Source of the DNA: Acidimicrobiia bacterium
GTDB lineage: Bacteria > Actinomycetota > Acidimicrobiia > Spongiisociales > UBA5794
NCBI GenBank assembly: GCA_013001485.1
Contig: JABDMN010000364.1
Location: forward strand, 1-5,248
Length of the DNA stretch: 5,248 bases
Direction of reading: 5' to 3'
Every line of letters starts with the position of its first letter. Position 1 is the stretch's first letter. A program made the position numbers and the translations under genes. Shown here one piece after another: positions 1 to 4,051 of this stretch. The notes beneath the pieces were generated by a model. That model was not told the origin of the DNA, made no database searches, and saw only the letters and a program-made list of their open reading frames with translations.

Positions 1-363
1 CCGCAGCCGCACGAGCAACTTGCCGACTTCTACCGAGCCGCCGACCTTCTCGTCCTTCCGTCTCGCAGCGAGTCGTTCGGACTCGTTGCCGCCGAGGCGC
101 AGGCCTGCGGGCTCCCGGTTGTAGCCGCCGATGTCGGTGGGCTGCCCCATGTCGTTGCCGACGGGGAAAGCGGCATCCTGGTCTCGGGCTGGGATCCGGC
201 AACGTGGGCTCGCGACATCGGACATCTCCTCGCCGACGAGGACCGTCGCGCGTTGCTGGCGAAGGGTGCGGTCGGGTGGTCGCAGCGCTTCTCGTGGCCC
301 GCGACCGCAGATCGGCTTCTCGAGCTCTATGCCGGGATTTCCGAAGCCGGTGACGACTCCTGA
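1..363 (+). CDS. mshA: GT4 glycosyltransferase, probably MshA (D-inositol-3-phosphate glycosyltransferase), C-terminal part
   Basis: The open frame enters from the left edge and ends at TGA 361-363, leaving the last 120 residues. This is the nucleotide-sugar-binding half of a GT-B fold retaining glycosyltransferase. The family signature E-x7-E is present (E24 and E32 of the visible part, in SESFGLVAAE), followed by AQACGLPVVAADVGGLPHVV and a GESGILV stretch, and a closing FSWPATADRLLELY helix. These blocks closely resemble actinobacterial MshA, which transfers GlcNAc from UDP-GlcNAc to 1D-myo-inositol 3-phosphate in the first step of mycothiol synthesis in the cytoplasm. The acceptor-binding N-terminal domain is outside the window, so another GT4 specificity cannot be excluded. 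The family assignment is firm; the MshA name is a resemblance judgement. A 382-391 nt non-coding gap separates it from the next gene, so it probably ends its own transcript. Confidence 0.85.
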   Translation, partial: PQPHEQLADFYRAADLLVLPSRSESFGLVAAEAQACGLPVVAADVGGLPHVVADGESGILVSGWDPATWARDIGHLLADEDRRALLAKGAVGWSQRFSWPATADRLLELYAGISEAGDDS

Positions 364-401
364 GGGGATGTTGGTAGCGAGCGGTAGGGACCGGTGAGCT
401 C

Positions 402-425
402 CGTCGGGATGGTGTGGTCCCGATG
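402..425 (+). terminator. Possible terminator-like hairpin after the glycosyltransferase gene
   Basis: CGTCGGGA (402-409) pairs with TCCCGATG (418-425) across an 8-nt loop, with one G-T wobble. It starts 39 nt after the stop codon. No T run follows on the + strand, so if it terminates transcription it does so as a non-canonical (U-tract-less) hairpin, a type often predicted in actinobacteria. It may also be only a 3'-end stabiliser. Confidence 0.3.
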
Positions 426-452
426 ACACGCGAAAAAAACGGCTGGAGAAAC

Positions 453-508
453 TTGTCGACACCTCCCTGTGTGCAAAACCCTGTGGATTGCTGTGGATAT
501 GTGGACAG
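453..508. other. Cluster of DnaA-box-like nonamers
   Basis: Compared with the DnaA box TTATCCACA/TTGTCCACA (reverse complement TGTGGATAA/TGTGGACAA), five related nonamers occur in 56 bp. TTGTCGACA at 453-461 matches 8 of 9 in one orientation. In the other orientation are TGTGTGCAA at 468-476 (7 of 9), TGTGGATTG at 482-490 (7 of 9), TGTGGATAT at 492-500 (8 of 9) and TGTGGACAG at 500-508 (8 of 9). The last three are nearly head-to-tail. A 6-bp inverted repeat, ACACCT (459-464) and AGGTGT (507-512), brackets the cluster. Such density is typical of oriC or of DnaA-binding regulatory sites, but no dnaA, dnaN or rpmH is in the window, so the role is open. Confidence 0.5.
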
Positions 509-611
509 GTGTTGGCTCGGGTAGGCCGCTCGGCCCAGGAATCGGCGCCGCCTCGTCTACAACACCATCAAGTAGGTGGAAACGGCTCAAGGTGCGGCGG
601 CAGCAACGCAC

Positions 612-627
612 GTCAAGGGTCTTGACC
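612..627. repeat. Overlapping inverted repeats over the -35 box (possible operator)
   Basis: GTCAAGGGTCTTGACCC contains two overlapping palindromes: GTCAAG-GGT-CTTGAC (612-626) and GGGTC-TT-GACCC (617-628, approximately). They cover the TTGACC hexamer of the predicted promoter, the usual place for a repressor operator. The sequence shows the symmetry directly; the operator function and its binding protein are inference. Confidence 0.35.
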
Positions 628-650
628 CGTGTCTGCCGGCTTCGTAGCTT
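622..650 (+). promoter_or_regulatory. Sigma-70-type promoter for the VOC-clp1-SAM hydrolase genes
   Basis: TTGACC (622-627) and TAGCTT (645-650) are separated by 17 nt, the optimal spacing. The -35 matches TTGACA in five of six positions and the -10 fits the actinobacterial TAnnnT form. The start point would be near 657, giving a leader of about 90-100 nt before the VOC start codon. It points toward the three-gene set at 755-3044 and is the best promoter in the window. Confidence 0.6.
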
Positions 651-655
651 GCGAT

Positions 656-738
656 CGGCAAGGCCCAAGGTGCCGAATCGGCCCGCCTCGTTCGGGGAAG
701 TGCGGGGAGGACCGATGGAGTTCCTTGGGCCTTTGCCG
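656..738 (+). ncRNA. Structured 5' leader (candidate cis-regulatory RNA)
   Basis: CGGCAAGGCCCAAGG (656-670) is complementary to CCTTGGGCCTTTGCCG (723-738): 11 continuous base pairs, a single bulged T at 734, then four more pairs. The 5' arm begins at the predicted transcription start. Inside are GCCG-AAT-CGGC (672-682) and CCCGC/GCGGG (682-686 with 702-706). TCGGCA (655-660) can instead pair with TGCCGA (671-676), so alternative folds compete for the same bases. The stem ends 7 nt before the first in-frame ATG of the next gene. No riboswitch class is recognised and there is no T run to make it an obvious attenuator. The pairing is seen directly; its regulatory role is inference, and it could instead be a small independent RNA. 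Confidence 0.4.
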
Positions 739-754
739 CGCGACAATGGCTTGC

Positions 755-1297
755 ATGTCTCGTCTCGCCGCGTTGTCGCTGCCTATCGATTGGGAGTCTT
801 TCGGCTTCCCTGCGGCTCCGTTGTTGGACGGGGTGGCGCTCACCAATGGTCCCGTCGGCTGGGCTTGGGAACCAGTGGCGCCTGATCTCCCCGTCGCCTT
901 GATCGATCCTCCGGAAGCGACGACGGTCGACGGTTGGGCGGTCGACCATGTTGTTGTGTTGATCGAGTCGGTCGATGACACCGTGGACGTGATGGCGTCC
1001 ATCGGGCTCGCGCCTCGCCTGAGAATGGAGGTGCAGGGTCGCCCGGCTGTGTTCTTCAGAGCCGGTCCGGTCGTCGAGGCGATCACCTCGCCGGTACGTC
1101 AGACTTCGCTGTATGGCGTTGCCCTCGTCGCCGAGGAATCACTGGAGACGTTGGCGTTGCGATGGCGAAGCGTGGGGCATGACGTGAGCGATCCTCGGCC
1201 CGCCATCCAGCCCGGGAGGCGGATCCTCACCGTGCGAGGCGTGGAGGCGGGACTCGCCGTCATGAGCCCCGATCGGTCTTCTCCAGATGATGGGTAA
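755..1297 (+). CDS. VOC / glyoxalase-like domain protein
   Basis: The 180-residue product looks like an actinobacterial VOC-superfamily protein with a partial N-terminal half (residues 1-60) and one full paired beta-alpha-beta-beta-beta module (about 62-173). Typical VOC features are the DHVVVLIESVDDTV opening strand and helix, a GLAPRLRMEV stretch, GRPAVFFRAGPVVEAI, and the second half ending AIQPGRRILTVRG..AGLAVMSP. H65 and E108 sit where VOC enzymes place two metal ligands; no clear acidic ligand appears at the end of the second half, so catalysis is uncertain and the substrate is unknown. The ATG at 755 was chosen because SRLAALSLP matches the usual family N-terminus; ATG 746, three codons upstream, is also possible, and extensions farther upstream are non-coding in character. 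Neither start has a good Shine-Dalgarno sequence. It is the first of three closely packed genes behind the promoter at 622-650, with 11 nt to the next start. Confidence 0.8.
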   Translation: MSRLAALSLPIDWESFGFPAAPLLDGVALTNGPVGWAWEPVAPDLPVALIDPPEATTVDGWAVDHVVVLIESVDDTVDVMASIGLAPRLRMEVQGRPAVFFRAGPVVEAITSPVRQTSLYGVALVAEESLETLALRWRSVGHDVSDPRPAIQPGRRILTVRGVEAGLAVMSPDRSSPDDG

Positions 1298-1300
1298 TCT
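1295..1300 (+). promoter_or_regulatory. Possible -10 box overlapping the VOC stop codon
   Basis: TAATCT lies 8 nt before the ATG at 1309 and fits the TAnnnT -10 form, at a distance that would put the transcription start at or next to the start codon. Its TAA is the stop codon of the VOC gene. No clear -35 box is seen. It could give a leaderless internal transcript of the Clp1-like gene in addition to read-through. Confidence 0.3.
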
Positions 1301-1308
1301 CGGCGGGC

Positions 1309-2205
1309 ATGGAGCCATTCACCGACGACACCTCGACAGCCCTCCGCCACCGGCTCCTCGGGCTCAAAGGCGTCGTCATGCTCCTCGGGTCGTCCGACAC
1401 AGGCAAGACCACCTTCGCCAGGAAACTCCTCGCTGAAGGAGTAGCGGCAGGTCGGAGCATCGCCTTTGTCGACGCTGACCTGGCCAGGCCGACTGTGGGG
1501 CCCCCGACCTGCGTTGGCATCAAACTCGTGTCTTCCCGCACCGACCTCGACATGCTCCACGAGGCAGACGGGCTCCGTTTCGTGGGCTCGACGTCGCCTC
1601 AGGGAGTGATCGTGAACCACGTTGTAGCCGTGGCCACGGCCGTTGAGTCGGCACGTCGCCGCGCAGACCTGGTCATCATCGACACAACGAGCGAAGTCAC
1701 CGGAGTAGTCGGCCAGACGCTCAAGTACCACCTCGTCGAACTCGTGCAACCGACGGCCGTGGTCGCCATTCACCGCGGTGGCGAGCTGGATCCTCTCGAG
1801 GGGATGCTGTCGCGATTCCTCTCCGTTCGCATCGAGATCATCGACACTGATCCGTCGATTCCAGTCTCCTCACCGCTCGACCGTCAGGCCGAGCTGGTGA
1901 AGGCGTTCCAGGACGAGTTCGCGTCGCCGGTGGAGAAGTGGCGGGTGGCTCCGACGGTGTTTGCCCCCACACTTCCCGAGGGCTTCCCGGTGAGCCGCCT
2001 CCACGGCATGCTCGTCGGCGTTCAGGACCCGAATGCCCGTTGCCTCGGTCTCGGTGCACTTGACGCGTCCGAGGATGATTCCCTGCGAGTCGTGACGTCT
2101 GTGGGTGAGGAGATGCGTGGCCTACGGCTGGGTTCGATGCGCATCGATCTCGAGACCTTCAAGACCAGCCGGGTCCGCCTCCGCCAGCTGATGTTTGGCG
2201 TGTAG
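1309..2205 (+). CDS. Clp1/Grc3-type P-loop protein (polynucleotide 5'-kinase-like)
   Basis: The 298-residue protein has an N-terminal P-loop NTPase domain of the Clp1/Grc3 polynucleotide kinase type. The Walker A motif is GSSDTGKT (27-34). The family's second block appears as VDADLARPTVGPPTCVGIKL (54-73), followed by FVGSTSPQG (91-99) and a Walker B-like strand ADLVIIDTTSEVTG (119-132). Residues 145-155 (LVQPTAVVAIH) form the next core strand, and about 200-298 is a less conserved C-terminal domain. Relatives in eukaryotes and archaea phosphorylate RNA 5'-OH ends with ATP; the role of bacterial members is not established, so kinase activity is inferred. From memory, the block usually reads D-x-D-x-G-Q; here A59-R60 replace Gly-Gln, and S128-E129 follow DTT where Gly is common. 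Start ATG 1309 has no strong ribosome site but a TAATCT box 8 nt upstream. The stop lies 2 nt before the next GTG. Confidence 0.8.
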   Translation: MEPFTDDTSTALRHRLLGLKGVVMLLGSSDTGKTTFARKLLAEGVAAGRSIAFVDADLARPTVGPPTCVGIKLVSSRTDLDMLHEADGLRFVGSTSPQGVIVNHVVAVATAVESARRRADLVIIDTTSEVTGVVGQTLKYHLVELVQPTAVVAIHRGGELDPLEGMLSRFLSVRIEIIDTDPSIPVSSPLDRQAELVKAFQDEFASPVEKWRVAPTVFAPTLPEGFPVSRLHGMLVGVQDPNARCLGLGALDASEDDSLRVVTSVGEEMRGLRLGSMRIDLETFKTSRVRLRQLMFGV

Positions 2206-2207
2206 CC

Positions 2208-3044
2208 GTGCTCCCTGTTTCGTTCATCTCCGACTTTGGGCACACCGACGAGTTCGTTGGGGTGGTCCATGGCGTCATCGCCAGGATCGAGCCCGAGGTG
2301 CGAGTCATCGACATCACCCACGGAGTGCCTGCGGGTGATGTTCGCGCTGGGGCCCTGGCACTGTTGCGAGCCGTGCAGTACATGCCTCAAGGCATCGTTC
2401 TGGCCGTTGTCGACCCCGGTGTGGGAACCGACCGTCGGGCGATATGTGCCCGGACTGCGGCCGGACTCTTCGTGGGACCCGACAACGGGCTGCTCGCTCC
2501 GGCCGTGGCCATGGTGGGCGGCGCCGACCTCATCGTCTCCATCGAGAACCCCGAGTTGCGACTTCCTGCAGAGGGAAACACGTTCGCCGGCCGAGATGTC
2601 TTCGCTCCGGCGGCGGCGGTCCTTGCCGCGGGTCAGGCGTCGATCGAGCAACTGGGGCCCCCTCTCGCTGCGGACGCGATCACGCCGATGATGATCCCGC
2701 TCGTGGAGCATCGCGATGGGGGAGCTGTGGGCGAAGTGTTGTGGGTGGACGGGTATGGGAACGCCCAGACCAACATCACCCCTGCCGATCTCGCCATGGT
2801 CGGGTTGGCGCCTGGTAGCGCCGTGGTGCTGCGCATCGGAGCGATGGAGTACCCAATCACGTGGGCGGGCACCTACGGCGACGTCCTGGAGGGCGAGGGG
2901 ATGGTCCATGTCGACTCATACGGTCAGATCGCAGTGGCGGTGCGCGGCGGGTCGGCTCTCGACGATTACCCGCTCGAGAACGGAATCGCAGTGACGCTCA
3001 AACCGGTGGGTGAGGCAGGCGCGACGCCCCTCGACATCAATTGA
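2208..3044 (+). CDS. SAM hydrolase (SAM hydroxide adenosyltransferase, DUF62) family protein
   Basis: The 278-residue product has full family length. Characterised DUF62 proteins convert S-adenosylmethionine and water to adenosine and methionine; fluorinase and chlorinase are relatives. Motifs in order: FISDFGHTDEFVGVVHGVI (6-24), DITHGVPAGD (35-44), VVDPGVGTDRR (67-77), FVGPDNGLL (88-96), NTFAGRDVFAPAAA (124-137) and VDGYGNAQTNI (180-190) at the start of the C-terminal beta-barrel domain. D69 and R76 match the Asp and Arg of the Asp-Arg-His triad described for the Pyrococcus enzyme, but the His position in the TFHGRD block is A127 here. SAM binding is likely; hydrolase activity at normal rate is less sure. 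The GTG start at 2208, 2 nt after the preceding stop and without a Shine-Dalgarno sequence, indicates translational coupling to the Clp1-like gene. No halogenase features are claimed. Confidence 0.9.
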   Translation: MLPVSFISDFGHTDEFVGVVHGVIARIEPEVRVIDITHGVPAGDVRAGALALLRAVQYMPQGIVLAVVDPGVGTDRRAICARTAAGLFVGPDNGLLAPAVAMVGGADLIVSIENPELRLPAEGNTFAGRDVFAPAAAVLAAGQASIEQLGPPLAADAITPMMIPLVEHRDGGAVGEVLWVDGYGNAQTNITPADLAMVGLAPGSAVVLRIGAMEYPITWAGTYGDVLEGEGMVHVDSYGQIAVAVRGGSALDDYPLENGIAVTLKPVGEAGATPLDIN

Positions 3045-3123
3045 GCACGAGCGACTGAAGCACAAAGGCCAGCAAGATGACGGCGAGTAGCCCGATCAAG
3101 ATGACAGAAGTGGCCGGTCGCAT
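3037..3123 (-). CDS. Candidate 28-residue single-span membrane protein, antisense
   Basis: Read on the - strand from ATG at 3123 down to TGA at 3039-3037, this gives 28 residues: MRPATS, then an uninterrupted hydrophobic stretch of about 16 residues (V7-L22, VILIGLLAVILLAFVL), then Q23 and a short tail ending LVLN. That is one transmembrane helix with Arg at the N-terminal side. It fills the 94-nt gap between two + strand genes, and its stop overlaps the last codons of the SAM hydrolase gene on the opposite strand. TACGGT lies 9 nt before the ATG on the - strand and could serve as a -10 box for a leaderless message; no Shine-Dalgarno sequence is visible. Small hydrophobic frames can arise by chance, so this rests on composition and position alone. 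No function is proposed. Confidence 0.45.
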   Translation of the reverse strand: MRPATSVILIGLLAVILLAFVLQSLVLN

Positions 3124-3138
3124 GAGGCCAGCACCGTA

Positions 3139-3378
3139 GTGGCACGGCGTCTGCGATTTGTGACCGGCCCCGGGTGCGGATTGTGCGAGCACGCCTGGCG
3201 CTCGTTGGGCCCGCTACGCCTCCTGGGACGTTTCGATGTCGTCGACGCAACCGAAGACACGGAGTGGCTCGAGCGGATCCCGGTTGTGCTGAAGTTGGAC
3301 CGCTCCGTCGTGTGGGAGCAGGCAGACGGCGGTTCCCCTTTCAAGGCAGCAGCACGGTTCTTTCTGACTGGGAAATAG
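3139..3378 (+). CDS. Glutaredoxin-like thiol-redox protein (DUF836 type)
   Basis: The 79-residue protein has the short thioredoxin-fold layout of the glutaredoxin-like family. A first strand LRFVTGPG leads to the redox motif C13-G-L-C16, followed by a helix (EHAWRSLGPL). A strand FDVVDATED then leads to the conserved cis-proline in ERIPVVLKLDRSVVW (P48), and the protein ends in a short helix. Length is normal for the family. Such proteins are placed just upstream of rex in many actinobacteria, where their partner is undefined; disulfide exchange on a protein or low-molecular-weight thiol is the general expectation. GTG 3139 is the start that leaves only two residues before the first basic strand; GAGG at 3124-3127 is a weak, somewhat distant ribosome site. 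The gene lies 94 nt after the SAM hydrolase stop and 31 nt before rex. Confidence 0.85.
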   Translation: MARRLRFVTGPGCGLCEHAWRSLGPLRLLGRFDVVDATEDTEWLERIPVVLKLDRSVVWEQADGGSPFKAAARFFLTGK

Positions 3379-3396
3379 TGGCTGCTGCATCACCGG

Positions 3397-3402
3397 TATC
3401 CT
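3397..3402 (+). promoter_or_regulatory. -10 box for leaderless rex mRNA
   Basis: TATCCT is followed by exactly 7 nt and then the GTG start codon of rex at 3410, the usual arrangement of leaderless actinobacterial genes. It agrees with the absence of a Shine-Dalgarno sequence there. No convincing -35 hexamer lies 16-18 nt upstream, and no full Rex operator (TTGTGA-n6-TCACAA type) is seen around it, so autoregulation is not supported. Confidence 0.5.
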
Positions 3403-3409
3403 CCCGGTC

Positions 3410-4042
3410 GTGAAATCGAGTCTCCCCGAAGCCACCGTTGGGCGCCTTCCCCTCTACCTGAGGGCGCTCGGGATCGTGTCCGCCACCCAGGTCACCGTGT
3501 CGTCCGATCAGCTTGCTGATCTGGCCGGCGTGAAGTCGGCACAGGTGCGCAAGGATCTGTCGTACACGGGCAGCCACGGGGTGCGTGGCGTGGGCTACGA
3601 CATCGCCGAACTCCGCAGCCAGATCGCAGTCGCTCTTGGGCTCCAGGCCGAGTGCGCCATTGCCATCGTCGGTGCCGGGAACCTCGGTTCTGCGCTCGCC
3701 AACTACCCGGGATTTGGCGGGTCAGGGTTCAAGGTGGTCGCCATCCTCGACATCGACCGCGCGAAGGTCGGGCAGGACATCCACGGGATCACCGTTCAGG
3801 ACCTCGCCGAGCTCGAACCCGTCGTCGACACGCTCGAGGTTGGAATCGTGGTGATCGCCACGCCGGCCGATGCCGCTCAGGAGGTCGCCGACCGGGCTGT
3901 GAAGGCCGGTGTCAGGTCGATCCTGAACTTCGCCCCGACCGTTCTCAAACGTCCCGACGACGTCCACGTGCGTCGTGTCGATCTGTCGACGGAGCTGCAG
4001 ATCCTGTCGTTCCACCTGCACGACCTCCACGCAACCGCCTAG
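3410..4042 (+). CDS. rex: Redox-sensing transcriptional repressor Rex
   Basis: The 210-residue protein, a normal length for the shorter Rex proteins, represses fermentation and respiration genes when NADH is low; a rise in NADH/NAD+ releases it from DNA. The N-terminal winged helix (about 1-77) carries RLPLYLRAL (12-20), TVSSDQLADLAGVKSAQVRKDLSY (29-52) and GVRGVGYD (57-64), all hallmark Rex sequences. The Rossmann domain follows, with IVGAGNLGSALANYPGF (86-102), where G88-x-G90-x-x-G93 binds NAD(H), and the acidic end of strand two at VVAILDID (109-116). Near the C-terminus, SILNFAPTVL and a final helix (LSTELQILSFHLHDL) match the domain-swapped dimer region. The GTG at 3410 is set by the family start and by the TATCCT box 7 nt upstream. 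In many actinobacteria rex is followed by heme synthesis genes; here it is followed 9 nt later by a cDPG-synthetase-like gene. Assignment is firm. Confidence 0.95.
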   Translation: MKSSLPEATVGRLPLYLRALGIVSATQVTVSSDQLADLAGVKSAQVRKDLSYTGSHGVRGVGYDIAELRSQIAVALGLQAECAIAIVGAGNLGSALANYPGFGGSGFKVVAILDIDRAKVGQDIHGITVQDLAELEPVVDTLEVGIVVIATPADAAQEVADRAVKAGVRSILNFAPTVLKRPDDVHVRRVDLSTELQILSFHLHDLHATA

Positions 4043-4045
4043 CTT
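4040..4045 (+). promoter_or_regulatory. -10 box overlapping the rex stop codon
   Basis: TAGCTT, the same hexamer as in the promoter at 645-650, is followed by 6 nt and the ATG at 4052. The TAG of the hexamer is the stop codon of rex (4040-4042). This suits a leaderless transcript of the downstream gene. The -35 region is weak (TGCACG near 4017-4022 at 17-nt spacing). Confidence 0.4.
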
Positions 4046-4051
4046 CCGGTT

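Larger units (their letters stand above)
364..754. other. Long non-coding region between mshA-like and VOC genes
   Basis: No convincing protein gene lies here on either strand; the open frames crossing it are low-complexity Arg/Ser/Pro-rich shadows. In order it holds an 8-bp hairpin (402-425), an A7 run (433-439), a cluster of DnaA-box-like nonamers (453-508), a small GGCCG-ct-CGGCC palindrome near 523-534, overlapping palindromes on a -35 box (612-627), a -10 box (645-650), and a leader with a long stem (656-738). It is the only stretch above 300 nt without a gene, and it is unusually rich in structure compared with the 2-94 nt gaps elsewhere in the window. Confidence 0.8.

Noticed and set aside
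433..439. A7 run as a U-tract of a - strand terminator
   Set aside because: No stable hairpin lies immediately to its right, and no - strand gene ends there.
671..710. tRNA-like or terminator-like hairpins in the leader
   Set aside because: No T-loop GTTCGA consensus or acceptor stem fits a tRNA, and no T run follows the hairpins, so neither a tRNA nor an intrinsic terminator is supported.
469..714. Open + strand frame across the DnaA-box region
   Set aside because: Its peptide is Arg/Ser-rich noise translated from repeats and palindromes; no ribosome site and no family resemblance.
629..754. Upstream extension of the VOC gene to GTG 629
   Set aside because: The added 42 residues are Cys/Arg/Gly-rich without family resemblance, and the start would lie upstream of the predicted transcription start and inside the promoter.
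1099..1773. 224-codon open frame on the - strand
   Set aside because: It spans the end of the VOC gene and the P-loop half of the Clp1-like gene on the other strand; no domain is recognisable.
2022..2909. Long 295-codon open frame on the - strand
   Set aside because: It lies opposite the SAM hydrolase and the end of the Clp1-like gene, both with clear motifs; its product is rich in Arg, His, Ser and Gly with no recognisable fold. High GC produces such antisense frames.
3158..3163. TTGTGA half-site resembling a Rex operator
   Set aside because: The matching TCACAA half at the right spacing is absent and it lies inside the glutaredoxin-like coding region.
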